DNA of 49,775 bases from Pseudomonadota bacterium (lineage in GTDB: Bacteria; Pseudomonadota; Gammaproteobacteria; Burkholderiales; Thiobacillaceae), in assembly GCA_021811235.1 (NCBI GenBank), contig JAJZPG010000020.1, positions 1 through 49,775 of the forward strand, written 5' to 3'. The notes beneath the pieces are model-generated. The model was not told the DNA's origin and did no database searches. It saw only the letters and a list, made by a program, of their open reading frames with translations. Both the position numbers and the translations under genes were made by a program. The number at the start of each line of letters is the position of its first letter. The stretch's first letter is position 1. Positions 25,610 through 36,542 of this stretch are shown here, piece by piece.

Positions 25610-26230
25610 ATGGTCAAACCCGTACGTGTCCGCACCGTCTGGTTCAAGAAGGACGGCGAACGCAGCCCCGAGGAAATCGCCGGGGCGGTCGCCTCCACCG
25701 TCTGGCGCGTCGCCGACAAAGCAGTCGACAACCTCGGCCGCGAGAACTACGACATCATCACCCCGGCGCGCGGCTTCAAGCTGATCGCCGAGTTCATCGC
25801 CTTCCTGGCGCACTACTGCGACCGCATGGCGTATGCGTCGCTCTCACCCGAGCGCCGCGTCGCGGTGCTGCAGGCGATCAGCAACCGGCTGGGCGAAGTG
25901 ATGGAAGAGAACATCATCAGCGTGGTGGGACCGGACCCGAGCCGCAACTTCAAGGCCGAGTTCATCGACTTCCTCAACCGCCGTTTCAACGACTACGCGG
26001 AATTCGAGTTCCCCGACGACGAGAAGGCCAGCTTCCCGGCGTTGCGCTTCCTCGGGCTGCAGATCCGCGAGGAGATGGGCGACAGCGACAAGACCTGGAT
26101 CATGGACCAGATCATGGACATCGAGATGCCCGAAATGATGGGCACGGTGCGGAAGAGCTTCAAGGGCCTCCTGTCCGACACCCCGGTCAAGCGCGGCTTT
26201 GGCTCGCCCGACATGCTGCCGCCGGAGTGA
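25610..26230 (+). CDS. Unknown 206-aa protein after sseA
   Basis: Soluble, largely helical protein, not recognised. Notable parts: RTVWFKKDGERSPEEIAGAVASTVWRVADKAVDNLG near the start, an HYCDRMAY stretch, and FNDYAEFEFPDD...FLGLQIREEMGD near residue 130-165. Only one cysteine. It is two bases after sseA with ACAGGAG before the ATG, so it is in the same operon, and sulfur-related work is plausible but unproven. Confidence 0.8.
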   Translation: MVKPVRVRTVWFKKDGERSPEEIAGAVASTVWRVADKAVDNLGRENYDIITPARGFKLIAEFIAFLAHYCDRMAYASLSPERRVAVLQAISNRLGEVMEENIISVVGPDPSRNFKAEFIDFLNRRFNDYAEFEFPDDEKASFPALRFLGLQIREEMGDSDKTWIMDQIMDIEMPEMMGTVRKSFKGLLSDTPVKRGFGSPDMLPPE

Positions 26231-26342
26231 TTCCGCCCCTGAATCGGGCATGGCTTTATCGCCTTCGCCTCGCCGTACATGAGTACTGTCTTCGGCTCGG
26301 CTTCGCGCCCTGTCCGATTCATGAACGGAATCAAGCAACCCT

Positions 26343-27239
26343 ATGAGCAACCCCTTCGACCTGGAAAATGAGAACGGCTACCGCGCTTGGCGCGACGCCA
26401 AGCTCGCCGCCTACCCGCGCAGCGTCGACGAACTGGTCGTGCCGCTGGATGATCCGCGGCACCTGAGCGCGGCCGACTTCGCCGCGCTCGAGGACCGCTG
26501 CACGCGCGCCAACATGGCGATCTACAGCGCGCCGCATCTCCCAGCCGCCGACAAGTCGATTCCCAAACAACTGGGCCAGCAGCTCGGCCTCGTCCGCCTG
26601 GAAGGCAACTACCTCGCCGACGAGGACGGCCTGTCCTCCATCACACCGGCGGAGGACGACGGCGGCGGCGTGCGCGGCGACTTCATTCCCTACACGCACA
26701 AGCCGATCAACTGGCACACCGACGGCTACTACAACCCGCTCGACCGCCGCATCCTCGGCATGACGCTGCACTGCGCACAGGACGCGGAATCCGGCGGCGA
26801 GAACGCGCTGCTCGACCACGAGATCGCCTATATCCAGCTGCGCGACGTCAACCCCGACTACGTCGCCGCGCTGATGCAGCCCGATGCGATGACCATTCCG
26901 GCACGCATGGACGAGGACAACGTCGCCCGCCCCGAGCAGAGCGGTCCGGTGTTCGCGGTCGACCCGGCGGGGGGCTTTCTTTACATGCGCTACACCGCGC
27001 GCACCCGCTCGATCGTGTGGAAGGCAGACTCCCTCACCCAGGCCGCAGTCAGGACCCTGGCCGACATCCTGGCCAGCTCGGAATACCTCCTCACCGCCCG
27101 CCTTGCCCCCGGCATGGGCCTCGTCTGCAACAACGTGCTGCACACCCGCAGCGGCTTTTCCGATTCGCCCGACCACCGCCGCCTGCTCTATCGCGGGCGC
27201 TACTACGACCGCCTGAGCTTCCCCGCGCGCGCAGCTTAG
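26343..27239 (+). CDS. TauD/TfdA-family Fe(II)/2-oxoglutarate dioxygenase
   Basis: 298-aa member of the taurine-dioxygenase fold. Iron ligands: WHTDGYY (His-x-Asp) and the distal histidine in NNVLHTRSGF; a 2-oxoglutarate-binding arginine lies in RRLLYRGRYYDRL. Substrate is unknown; the context (sulfurtransferase, dsr) would fit an organosulfur compound, but TauD-like enzymes are diverse. 112 bases separate it from the previous gene. Confidence 0.88.
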   Translation: MSNPFDLENENGYRAWRDAKLAAYPRSVDELVVPLDDPRHLSAADFAALEDRCTRANMAIYSAPHLPAADKSIPKQLGQQLGLVRLEGNYLADEDGLSSITPAEDDGGGVRGDFIPYTHKPINWHTDGYYNPLDRRILGMTLHCAQDAESGGENALLDHEIAYIQLRDVNPDYVAALMQPDAMTIPARMDEDNVARPEQSGPVFAVDPAGGFLYMRYTARTRSIVWKADSLTQAAVRTLADILASSEYLLTARLAPGMGLVCNNVLHTRSGFSDSPDHRRLLYRGRYYDRLSFPARAA

Positions 27240-27289
27240 GCGGCGGGTAAAGTAAAATAGCGGTCTTCGTTACTCGGCCATCTGCCGTC

Positions 27290-28540
27290 ATGCAGCTTCT
27301 CACCCTCGGGGTCAACCATCACACAGCGCCACTCGCGATCCGCGAGCAGGTGGCGTTCGGCCCCGACAAGCTGGTGCAGGCGCTGCACGAACTGACGCAG
27401 AGCCAGCGCGCCTCCGAGGTCGCCATCCTGTCGACCTGCAACCGCACCGAGCTGTACGTCAACACGCCGTCCCCCGAGGCCGTGGCGCAATGGCTGGCCG
27501 ACTTCCACCACATCGAGCGGCGCGAACTCGCGCCCTACCTCTACACCCTGCCGCGTGAACAGGCGGCGCAGCATGCCTTCCGCGTCGCCGCCGGCCTCGA
27601 TTCGATGGTGCTCGGCGAAACCCAGATCCTCGGCCAGATGAAGCAGGCGGTCCAGGCCGCCGAAGAAGCCGGCACCCTCGGCCTCCTGCTGCACAAGCTG
27701 TTCCAGCGCACCTTCTCGGTCGCCAAGGAAGTGCGCACCAGCACCGAGATCGGCGCCAACTCGGTATCGATGGCCGCCGCCGCGGTACGGCTCGCCGAGC
27801 GCATCTTCCCCAGCGTCAAGGACCAAGCCTGCCTGTTCATCGGCGCCGGCGAGATGATCGAGCTGTGCATCACACACTTTGCCGCGCAGCACCCGCGCAA
27901 GATGACCGTGGCCAACCGCACCGCCGAGCGCGCGCGCCCGCTGGCCGAGCGCTTCGGCGCCGGGGTGATTCCGCTGACCGCGCTGCCGGAGGAAGTCGCG
28001 TCCTACGACATCATCATCACTTCGACCGCAAGCCCGCTGCCCATCCTCGGCAAGGGCATGCTCGAGCGCGCGATCAAGCAGCGCCGCCACCGCCCGATCT
28101 TCATCGTCGACCTCGCCGTGCCGCGCGACGTCGAGGCCGAAGTCGCCGACATGGACGACGTCTTCCTCTACAGCGTCGACGACCTCGGCCAGGTGGTGCG
28201 CGAAGGCATGGACAACCGCGTCGCGCAGGTGGCGCAGGCCGAGGCGATCATCGAGACCAGCGTGGAAAGTTTCGTGCACTGGATGGAAGGACGCGAACTG
28301 GTGCCGATGATCCGCGCGCTCCGTGACAGCGCCGAACGCCATCGCCGCCACGAGATCGAGAAGGCGGAAAAAGCACTGGCGCGCGGCGACGATCCGCGGG
28401 CGGTGCTCGATGCGATGAGCCATGCGCTGTCCAACAAGCTGCTGCACGCCCCCACCCACGCACTCAACCACGCCACGCGCGACGAGCGCGAACAGTTCGT
28501 CAGCCTTATCAGCCAGCTGTACGGGCTGCATCACGAATGA
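27290..28540 (+). CDS. hemA: Glutamyl-tRNA reductase
   Basis: 416-aa enzyme making glutamate-1-semialdehyde from Glu-tRNA, the first step of tetrapyrrole synthesis. N-terminal [16 protein letters not shown] and the catalytic cysteine in [10 protein letters not shown] are seen, then the NADPH domain ([12 protein letters not shown]) and the C-terminal dimerisation helices. It provides precursors for both haem and siroheme. Overlaps prfA by four bases (ATGA). Confidence 0.97.
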   Translation: MQLLTLGVNHHTAPLAIREQVAFGPDKLVQALHELTQSQRASEVAILSTCNRTELYVNTPSPEAVAQWLADFHHIERRELAPYLYTLPREQAAQHAFRVAAGLDSMVLGETQILGQMKQAVQAAEEAGTLGLLLHKLFQRTFSVAKEVRTSTEIGANSVSMAAAAVRLAERIFPSVKDQACLFIGAGEMIELCITHFAAQHPRKMTVANRTAERARPLAERFGAGVIPLTALPEEVASYDIIITSTASPLPILGKGMLERAIKQRRHRPIFIVDLAVPRDVEAEVADMDDVFLYSVDDLGQVVREGMDNRVAQVAQAEAIIETSVESFVHWMEGRELVPMIRALRDSAERHRRHEIEKAEKALARGDDPRAVLDAMSHALSNKLLHAPTHALNHATRDEREQFVSLISQLYGLHHE

Positions 28541-29619
28541 AAGCTTCGCTGGCCGACAAGCTCGCTCGCGCCGACGAGCGGCTGGAGGAACTCGACGCCC
28601 TGCTGTCGCAGCCCGAAATCGCGGGCAACATGGACAGCTACCGCAAGCTCACCCGCGAGCACGCCGACCTCGCTCCGGTGGTGGCGCTGTATCGTCGCTA
28701 CAAGCAGGTCGAAGCCGACCAGAAAACCGCCCGCGACATGCTCGCCGACCCGGACATGCGTGAACTGGCCGAAGCGGAACTGGCCGAGGGTGAAGCGAAA
28801 ATCGCACAACTGGAAACCGACCTGCAGACGGCGCTTCTGCCCAAAGACCCCAACGACGAACGCAACATCTTCCTCGAAATCCGCGCCGGCACCGGCGGCG
28901 ACGAATCCGCGCTGTTCGCCGGCAACCTGCTGCGCATGTACACACGCTACGCCGAGCGCCAGGGCTGGAAGGTCGAGATCGTGTCGGAGAACCCGGGCGA
29001 GGTCGGCGGCTACAAGGAAGCCATCGTGCGCATCGTCGGTCACGGCGCCTACTCGCGCCTGAAGTTCGAATCCGGCGGCCACCGCGTGCAGCGCGTGCCG
29101 GAGACCGAATCGCAGGGCCGCATCCACACCTCGGCGTGCACGGTCGCGGTGATGCCTGAGGCCGACGAGGTCGGCGAAATCGACATCAACCCGGCCGACC
29201 TCAGGATCGACACCTTCCGCGCATCGGGCGCCGGCGGCCAGCACATCAACAAGACCGACTCGGCGGTGCGCATCACCCACCTGCCCACCGGCCTGGTGGT
29301 CGAATGCCAGGACGACCGCTCGCAGCACAAGAACAAGGCGCAGGCGATGAGCGTGCTGGCGGCACGCCTGAAGGACCGCGAAATCCAGGCGCAGCACGCT
29401 GCCGAGGCCAGCACCCGCAAGAGCCTGATCGGCACCGGCGACCGCTCCGACCGCATCCGCACCTACAACTTCCCACAGGGCCGCATCACCGACCACCGCA
29501 TCAATCTCACGCTGTACAAGATCGACGCGATGATGGACGGCGATCTGACCGAACTGCTCGACGCGCTGGCGGCCGAGCATCAGGCCGAGCTGCTGGCGAC
29601 GCTTGCCGGCGAAGGCTGA
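28537..29619 (+). CDS. prfA: Peptide chain release factor 1
   Basis: 360-aa RF1 that ends translation at UAA and UAG. The GGQ motif is in [19 protein letters not shown], and the codon-recognition region has [22 protein letters not shown]. Standard length. Lies between hemA and prmC in the common betaproteobacterial order. Confidence 0.98.
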   Translation: MKASLADKLARADERLEELDALLSQPEIAGNMDSYRKLTREHADLAPVVALYRRYKQVEADQKTARDMLADPDMRELAEAELAEGEAKIAQLETDLQTALLPKDPNDERNIFLEIRAGTGGDESALFAGNLLRMYTRYAERQGWKVEIVSENPGEVGGYKEAIVRIVGHGAYSRLKFESGGHRVQRVPETESQGRIHTSACTVAVMPEADEVGEIDINPADLRIDTFRASGAGGQHINKTDSAVRITHLPTGLVVECQDDRSQHKNKAQAMSVLAARLKDREIQAQHAAEASTRKSLIGTGDRSDRIRTYNFPQGRITDHRINLTLYKIDAMMDGDLTELLDALAAEHQAELLATLAGEG

Positions 29620-29622
29620 GGC

Positions 29623-30486
29623 ATGACGCGCGAGGCAGCCACCGTCGCCAGCCGTCTCGACGAGGCCACGGCGCGCATCGCATCGGCCCTCGGGCTGAAG
29701 AAACGCGAGGCGCGCCTGGAGGCGCGCGTGCTCGCCGCGTTTGCCTGGAACGTGGCGCCGGCCTGGCTGATCGCCCACGACACCGACCTGCCCAGCGAGG
29801 CGCAAACCACACAATTCGAGACCCTGCTTGCCCGCAGACTGGCAGGCGAACCCGTCGCCCACCTCACCGGTACGCGTGAATTTTTCGGGCGCACCTTCCA
29901 GGTTTCGCCGGACGTGCTGATCCCGCGCCCCGACACCGAACTGCTGGTCGAGCGGGCACTGGCGCGCATACCGCCCGACCAGACCGTGGACGTGCTCGAT
30001 CTCGGCACCGGTAGCGGCTGCATTGCCCTCACCCTGGCGCTCGAACGCCCGCTCGCCCACGTCACTGCGACGGACCGCTCCGCCGCCGCGCTCGCCGTCG
30101 CCCAGCGCAATGCCAGCATCCTCGACGCCCATGTCGAGTTTTTGAACAGCGACTGGTTCGATGGCCTTGGCGGGCGCCGTTTCGATCTCATCGTCAGCAA
30201 CCCGCCCTACATCCCCGCAGCCGACCCCCACCTGTCACGCGGCGACGTCCGCTTCGAACCGCAGACCGCCCTGGTCGCCGGCATGGACGGCCTCGACGAT
30301 CTGCGCCGGCTGATCGCCGCAGCAGGCGCCCACCTAAAGCCTGGCGGCACCCTGCTGCTGGAGCACGGCTACGATCAGGCCGGCGCCGTGCGCGACCTGC
30401 TGCGACGCAGCGGCTTCTTCCACCCGCAAAGCTGGCGCGACTTGGCCGGCCACGAGCGAGTCAGCGGCGGCGATCTGTCGGAATAA
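29623..30486 (+). CDS. prmC: Release factor glutamine methyltransferase
   Basis: 287-aa SAM-dependent enzyme that methylates the GGQ glutamine of release factors. SAM motif [16 protein letters not shown] and the substrate motif VSNPPYIPA are present. Three bases after prfA, so co-transcribed with its substrate's gene. Confidence 0.97.
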   Translation: MTREAATVASRLDEATARIASALGLKKREARLEARVLAAFAWNVAPAWLIAHDTDLPSEAQTTQFETLLARRLAGEPVAHLTGTREFFGRTFQVSPDVLIPRPDTELLVERALARIPPDQTVDVLDLGTGSGCIALTLALERPLAHVTATDRSAAALAVAQRNASILDAHVEFLNSDWFDGLGGRRFDLIVSNPPYIPAADPHLSRGDVRFEPQTALVAGMDGLDDLRRLIAAAGAHLKPGGTLLLEHGYDQAGAVRDLLRRSGFFHPQSWRDLAGHERVSGGDLSE

Positions 30487-30494
30487 TTTACACT

Positions 30495-30511
30495 CCCCCC
30501 CCGCCCCCCCC
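30495..30511. repeat. C8-G-C8 homopolymer tract
   Basis: Two runs of eight C split by one G, just after the prmC stop and about 110 bases before the next gene. A length-variable tract is possible, but nothing shows it changes expression. Confidence 0.75.
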
Positions 30512-30541
30512 TCGGCAGGCGCCGCCGCATCCGCCTCCCGA

Positions 30542-30570
30542 TGGGCATTTCAGGCCATCCCGGGTATATT
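30542..30570 (+). promoter_or_regulatory. Likely sigma-70 promoter for the HPr-rel-A cassette
   Basis: TGGGCA (30542-30547), 17-base spacer, TATATT (30565-30570). The next gene starts at 30623, giving a leader of about 45 bases. Each box matches the consensus at 4-5 of 6 positions. Confidence 0.5.
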
Positions 30571-30622
30571 GGTGTGATTCTTGCTGAGTTAGCAGCGAAC
30601 CCAATAATTATCGAGGCTTGCC

Positions 30623-31267
30623 ATGTCTGACCGCATATCCGACAACCAGGACACTCTGCCCGAGACTACACAAAACGACAGCATCGACCAGGCCCGCCGC
30701 AAACTGACCGGTGCCGGCGCAGCACTCGGCGCAGCAGCCGTCTTCACGCTGGCAAGCCGCCCGGTGTGGGCCAACCAGTGCAGCATTTCCGGCATGGCAT
30801 CGGGCAACCTGTCCGCCCCCAAAGTCACCTGCCACGGCTGCACCCCTGGCTACTGGATGCAATGCCAGCACCTCGATTCCTGGGCCGCGACCGGCTACAG
30901 CCCCAACGATTCGTTCAATGCGGTCTTCGGCGTGACGCAGTACATCAACCCGAAAACCAACCAGCCGTACACCCTGCTCCAGGTCATGGGCCTGCAGGGC
31001 AGCGGCAACTGCACCCCGGACGCCGAACAGCCCAACTGCAACCTGAAACCCCATGGCAATGCGATCGGCAACATGGGCTGCGATCCCGTCTCGGTCAATC
31101 TGGGTTTCCACGCCGTGGCCGCCCTCCTGAATGCGGCCCATCCCGACGTCAACTTCGGCTATACCCCGGGCGAACTGACTGCGCTGTTCCGCAACAACCT
31201 GCATCGCGCTGCCGAATTGAAGGATTCGCTTGCCATGCTGAACGAGCGCGGCTGCCCGTTGAACTGA
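30623..31267 (+). CDS. Tat-exported cysteine-rich protein of the HPr-rel-A cassette
   Basis: 214-aa protein, function unknown. The N-terminus has a twin-arginine-like signal (QARRKLTGAGAALGAAAVF, cleavage probably after VWA near residue 50). The mature part has eight cysteines, including CHGCTPGYW followed by MQCQHLDSWAATGY, a Cys-Thr-Pro-Gly-Tyr-Trp motif seen in some secreted proteins. It is the first gene of a four-gene unit with a PqqD-like protein, a HprK-like kinase and a nucleotidyltransferase, so it may be the modified target. That is inference. Confidence 0.8.
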   Translation: MSDRISDNQDTLPETTQNDSIDQARRKLTGAGAALGAAAVFTLASRPVWANQCSISGMASGNLSAPKVTCHGCTPGYWMQCQHLDSWAATGYSPNDSFNAVFGVTQYINPKTNQPYTLLQVMGLQGSGNCTPDAEQPNCNLKPHGNAIGNMGCDPVSVNLGFHAVAALLNAAHPDVNFGYTPGELTALFRNNLHRAAELKDSLAMLNERGCPLN

Positions 31268-31271
31268 TGCG

Positions 31272-31544
31272 ATGTCCGCCGTTACGCCGCCCCCGTCACG
31301 CCTGTTGAAAAGCTGGGGAGACGAAGCGGTCGTCTACGATACGGCGTCCGGCGACACGCACTACCTCAAGCCACCGACCCTGGCGCTCTACCAGATCTGC
31401 CTCGACCAGCCCGGCCTCACGCCGGCCGAACTGGCGGCCGCACTGGCGGCCCGGCTCGATGTCGCGGCGGGTCCGCAACTGCAGGCGCTGACCGAGGATG
31501 CGCTCGCCAGCCTGCGCCAGACCGGCCTGCTGAAACCCGCATGA
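31272..31544 (+). CDS. PqqD-like protein of an HPr-rel-A system
   Basis: 90-aa PqqD-family winged-helix protein (LLKSWGDEAVVYDTASGDTHYLKPPTLALYQICLDQPGLTPAELAAALAARL). PqqD-like domains usually present a peptide to a modifying enzyme. In HPr-rel-A clusters they accompany a HprK-related kinase. The stop overlaps the next ATG by four bases. Confidence 0.85.
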   Translation: MSAVTPPPSRLLKSWGDEAVVYDTASGDTHYLKPPTLALYQICLDQPGLTPAELAAALAARLDVAAGPQLQALTEDALASLRQTGLLKPA

Positions 31545-32461
31545 AACTGCTGCAACTGCCTCCCGCCGAATTGCGCCGGCAGCTGGCCGGCACCGGCGTC
31601 TGGATGCGCACCGGACCCTTCTCGCTCAAGCTGCAGTCGCGCATCCCTTCCGTGGCAGAGGGCCTGGCCGAACTCTATGGCCAGTTCGAAGTACGTAGCG
31701 TGCACGAGGCCTTCGCCGACTTCCACGTCTCGGTCAATCCCCCTCCCACCCTGCGCCGCTGGCTACGCCCCCAGGTCAGCTTTTCATTCGACGGCCTGCG
31801 CCCGTTCAAGCCGTTGCCACGCGACCAGGCGTTTCCGATGCTGGAATGGGGGCTCAACTGGTGCGTGTCGACGCAGGCGCACCACTACCTCATCATCCAC
31901 GCCGCCGTGGTCGAAAAGAATGGCCTGGCGGCGATCCTGCCGGCGCCGCCGGGTTCCGGGAAAAGCACGCTGACGGCCGGGCTGGTGCTGTCGGGCTGGC
32001 GCCTGCTGTCCGACGAGCTCACCCTCATCCATCGCAAGTCGGGACTCATCCATCCCTTGCCGCGCCCGGTCAGCCTGAAAAACCAGTCGATCGACATCAT
32101 TCGGCAATTCGATCCCGACGTGTACATCAACCGTGCCTCGCACGACACGGTCAAAGGTACGGTGGCACACATGCGCCCGCCGCGCGATAGCGTGCAGCGC
32201 CAACACGAGACTGCACGCCCCGGCTGGGTGATCTTCCCCAAATGGGAGGCCGGTGCCCCCACCACCCTGACGCCGCGCTCGCAGGCCCAGACCTTCATGT
32301 TCCTGGCGCAGAACGCATTCAACTACAGCCACCTCGGCGCCGACGGTTTTCGCGTCGGCACCGCGCTGATCGACCAGACGAGCTGTTACGATTTCCATTA
32401 CAGCGACCTGCACGAGGCCATCGCCGCATTCGACCACCTGGCGGAACGCCGCACTGTCTGA
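31541..32461 (+). CDS. HprK-related kinase A
   Basis: 306-aa protein with the C-terminal kinase fold of HPr kinase/phosphorylase. Walker A is LPAPPGSGKSTLTAGL, followed by LLSDELTLI, and a KGTVAHMRPP stretch like the HprK signature area. No PTS HPr gene is nearby. Such HprK-related proteins define the HPr-rel-A type of cluster, whose chemistry is not known. It overlaps the PqqD-like gene and is followed by the nucleotidyltransferase after four bases. Confidence 0.88.
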   Translation: MKLLQLPPAELRRQLAGTGVWMRTGPFSLKLQSRIPSVAEGLAELYGQFEVRSVHEAFADFHVSVNPPPTLRRWLRPQVSFSFDGLRPFKPLPRDQAFPMLEWGLNWCVSTQAHHYLIIHAAVVEKNGLAAILPAPPGSGKSTLTAGLVLSGWRLLSDELTLIHRKSGLIHPLPRPVSLKNQSIDIIRQFDPDVYINRASHDTVKGTVAHMRPPRDSVQRQHETARPGWVIFPKWEAGAPTTLTPRSQAQTFMFLAQNAFNYSHLGADGFRVGTALIDQTSCYDFHYSDLHEAIAAFDHLAERRTV

Positions 32462-32465
32462 ATTC

Positions 32466-33563
32466 ATGAAGTCCACGTCTCGCGATCTGCTCGTCCTCAC
32501 CCTGCGTACGCCCGAAGCGCTCAACCGTTTCTCGATGGGCGAACTGGACCTGCTGGTGCGGCAGGCACGGGCCGCCGGCCTGCTGGCACGGCTGGCATGC
32601 CGCCTCCGTCGGCACGGCATCCTCGCGACCCTGCCGGAAACCGTGCGCTGGCACTTCGACGCCGCCGAGACGCTCGCCGACAAGCAGCGGATTGCAGTGC
32701 GCTGGGAACTGCAGCAGATCCGCGCGGCGTTGCGCGACCTCGACGGCCCTCTCATCGTGCTCAAGGGCGCAGCCTATGTCGCCGCCAACCTGCCCGCCGC
32801 CGAGGGACGGCTGTTCAACGACATCGACATCCTGGTGCCGCGCGACACCCTGCCGCGCGCCGAATCCTCGCTCATGCTGGCGGGCTGGCACGCCACCGGC
32901 CTGACCGAATACGACAAGCGCTACTACCGCCGCTGGATGCACGAAATTCCGCCGATGCAGCACATCCAGCGCGATACCGTGATCGACGTGCATCATGCGA
33001 TCCTGCCCGACACCGCGCGTTACCACCCGGATTCGGGCCGACTACGCAGCCGTGCCGTCGCCGTGGAAGGCCTTCCCGGCATTTATGTCCTGTCGACGGA
33101 GGATCGCATCCTGCATTCGGCCGCGCACCTGTTCCATGACGGCGAACTGGCGCACGGGCTGCGCGACCTCACCGACCTCGACCTGCTGCTGCGTCACGCC
33201 GCGCAGGATGAGGGCTTCTGGCCCCGTCTGACCGCACGCGCCGTCGAACTTGAACTGGGCCGCTCGCTCTTCTATGCATTGCGCTATGTGCAGCATTTCC
33301 TCGATACCCCGGTGCCCGCCCGCGCGCTCGATGCCCTGGAGGGGGTGGCCCCGGGCCGCTTCACGCGCGGGTTGATGGACGCCGTCTTTACCCGCGTGCT
33401 CGCTCCCGCACATGCCAGCTGCGAAGACGTCTTCACCCCGCTCGCCCGCCTGGCCGCCTTCGTACGCGCCCACTGGCTGCGCATGCCCGTCCATCTACTG
33501 ATCCCGCACCTGTTCCACAAGGCCTTCGTCAGCCCCTGGCAGCGCAGCCCAAAGCCCGCTTGA
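32466..33563 (+). CDS. Nucleotidyltransferase-family protein of the HPr-rel-A cassette
   Basis: 365-aa member of the nucleotidyltransferase family found in polysaccharide and peptide-modifying clusters. Conserved stretches: LIVLKGAAYVA, GRLFNDIDILVP (metal-binding Asp pair), IDVHHAILP and LHSAAHLFHDGELAHGLRDLTDLDLLL. It may transfer a nucleotide to the cassette's product. Last gene of the cassette; the grxD promoter overlaps its stop. Confidence 0.88.
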   Translation: MKSTSRDLLVLTLRTPEALNRFSMGELDLLVRQARAAGLLARLACRLRRHGILATLPETVRWHFDAAETLADKQRIAVRWELQQIRAALRDLDGPLIVLKGAAYVAANLPAAEGRLFNDIDILVPRDTLPRAESSLMLAGWHATGLTEYDKRYYRRWMHEIPPMQHIQRDTVIDVHHAILPDTARYHPDSGRLRSRAVAVEGLPGIYVLSTEDRILHSAAHLFHDGELAHGLRDLTDLDLLLRHAAQDEGFWPRLTARAVELELGRSLFYALRYVQHFLDTPVPARALDALEGVAPGRFTRGLMDAVFTRVLAPAHASCEDVFTPLARLAAFVRAHWLRMPVHLLIPHLFHKAFVSPWQRSPKPA

Positions 33564-33589
33564 CGCAAATCGCGTCGCGCGTATAATTC
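33562..33589 (+). promoter_or_regulatory. Sigma-70 promoter of grxD
   Basis: TTGACG (33562-33567), 16-base spacer, TATAAT (33584-33589): a perfect -10 and a 5/6 -35. It overlaps the stop of the nucleotidyltransferase gene and gives grxD its own start about 30 bases upstream. Confidence 0.85.
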
Positions 33590-33622
33590 CCGACTATTCC
33601 ACTCAGGTATTGTCAGGAGCCC

Positions 33623-33946
33623 ATGATGACCCCTCTCGATCGCATCCGCGAGCAAGTGACCAACAACACCGTCGTGCTGTACATGAAAGGCACGCCCCAG
33701 TTTCCGCAGTGCGGCTTCTCCGCGCGTGCGGCCCAGGTGCTGCAGGCCTGCGGCGTGAAGGACTTCCTGGCGGTGAACGTGCTGATGGATCCGGAAATCT
33801 TCGAGAACCTGAAGTACTACGCCAACTGGCCGACCTTCCCCCAGCTCTACGTCAAGGGCGAGCTGATCGGCGGCTCCGACATCATGATCGAGATGTACCA
33901 GAAGGGCGAGATCCAGAAACTGCTGGAAGAAGCACAAGCCGCCTGA
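33623..33946 (+). CDS. grxD: Monothiol glutaredoxin, Grx4 family
   Basis: 107-aa glutaredoxin with the single-cysteine active site CGFS (Cys30) after KGTPQFPQ, plus the glutathione-binding WPTFPQLYVKGELIGGSDI. It carries [2Fe-2S] clusters with glutathione and helps Fe-S assembly. GGAG lies before ATGATG, so the second ATG (33626) is also possible. In many betaproteobacteria it follows prmC directly; here the HPr-rel-A cassette intervenes. Confidence 0.96.
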   Translation: MMTPLDRIREQVTNNTVVLYMKGTPQFPQCGFSARAAQVLQACGVKDFLAVNVLMDPEIFENLKYYANWPTFPQLYVKGELIGGSDIMIEMYQKGEIQKLLEEAQAA

Positions 33947-33964
33947 TCCGAATCGCACGCGCGC

Positions 33965-33993
33965 AAAAAAGCTGACCCAGGGTCGGCTTTTTT
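33965..33993. terminator. Terminator between grxD and ntrC, both directions
   Basis: A run of A (33965-33970), a GC-rich stem GCTGAC/GTCGGC, and a run of T (33988-33993). It can end grxD on the plus strand and ntrC on the minus strand. Confidence 0.88.
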
Positions 33994-34013
33994 GTTGCCT
34001 GTGCCGGTTGCAG

Positions 34014-35432
<1,419 letters not shown>

Positions 35433-35437
35433 GATGT

Positions 35438-36517
35438 TCAGCCAGGCAAGGGGAGGAAAATAGAAAAGACGGTGTGGCCGGGGCGGCTTTCGCAGTCGAT
35501 GGTGCCGTGGTTCTGCGCGACCAGCGTCTGCGCGACGGCGAGCCCGAGCCCGCTGCCGCCCTCGCGCCCCGACACCAGCGGATAGAAGATCTGCTCGCGG
35601 ATTTCGTCGGGAATGCCGGGGCCGTTGTCGATGATTTCGACGCGCATGCCCAGCTGGTAGCGCCGGCTCTCCAGCGTGATCTGCCGTGCCACGCGCGTGC
35701 GGAAAATGATCTCGCCCTGGCCGCGCCCGTGCCCGTGCCCGTCGCCGTGCATTGCCTGCACGGCGTTGCGCGCGATATTGAGCGTGGCCTGGATCAGCTG
35801 TTCGGCGTCGGCGCGGATTTCCGGCAGGCTGATGTCGTAGTCGCGACGCAGCGTCACGCTGGGTGTCTCGGCCAGTATCAGGCTGCGGACGCGCTCAAGG
35901 ACTTCGTGAATATTCACCGCACCAAAACGGGGCATGCGGTGCGGCGTCAGCAACCGCTCCATCAGCGACTGCAGGCGGTCGGATTCCTTGATGATGACCT
36001 GGGTGTATTCGCGCAGGCTCTCGCGCGGCAGTTCGTGTTCCAGCAACTGCGCCGCGCCGCGGATGCCGCCGAGCGGATTCTTGATTTCGTGCGCGAGGTT
36101 GCGCAGCAGCTCGCGGTTGGCCTCTTGCTGCAGGCGGGCCTGCTCCAGCCGCGCGATGCGCAGGTGCGGGTCGACCGCGCGCATCTCGATCAGCACGCTG
36201 CCCGGCCACGCGTCCAGCGGCGACACGCTGCAGCCGAGCCGGATCGGCGGGTGTCCGCTCACCGACACGTCGAGCTCGTATTCGATGACGGTTTCCTGAG
36301 TGGTCCGCGCTGCCAGGATCGCATCCAGGAACTCGGGGCTGCGATCGAATGCCGCCCCAGCCCGGTCTCCCAGCAGCAGCGCGCCGGACACGCCCAGCAG
36401 CGTCTCGGCAGCCGGATTGACGTACGCGATACGGTCCTCCGCATCCAGCACGAGCGCGCCGGTGGAGAGACAGTCAAGCCCGGAGAACCCGGTAGGAGAA
36501 GACGGCGTCATGCTCAT
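35438..36517 (-). CDS. ntrB: Nitrogen sensor kinase NtrB (NR-II)
   Basis: About 359-aa cytoplasmic sensor kinase that phosphorylates or dephosphorylates NtrC under PII control. PAS domain (GALVLDAEDRIAYVNPAAETLLG), H-box LAHEIKNPLGGIRGAAQLL, N-box NIARNAVQAM, and G-boxes DNGPGIP and GGSGLGLAVAQTLV. The start at 36517 is taken because the longer frame runs into the repeat block; 36511 (MTPSS) is an alternative. The ribosome site is weak. Confidence 0.95.
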   Translation of the reverse strand: MSMTPSSPTGFSGLDCLSTGALVLDAEDRIAYVNPAAETLLGVSGALLLGDRAGAAFDRSPEFLDAILAARTTQETVIEYELDVSVSGHPPIRLGCSVSPLDAWPGSVLIEMRAVDPHLRIARLEQARLQQEANRELLRNLAHEIKNPLGGIRGAAQLLEHELPRESLREYTQVIIKESDRLQSLMERLLTPHRMPRFGAVNIHEVLERVRSLILAETPSVTLRRDYDISLPEIRADAEQLIQATLNIARNAVQAMHGDGHGHGRGQGEIIFRTRVARQITLESRRYQLGMRVEIIDNGPGIPDEIREQIFYPLVSGREGGSGLGLAVAQTLVAQNHGTIDCESRPGHTVFSIFLPLPG

Positions 36518-36542
36518 GCACCCAATTGAAGCACTGATTGTG

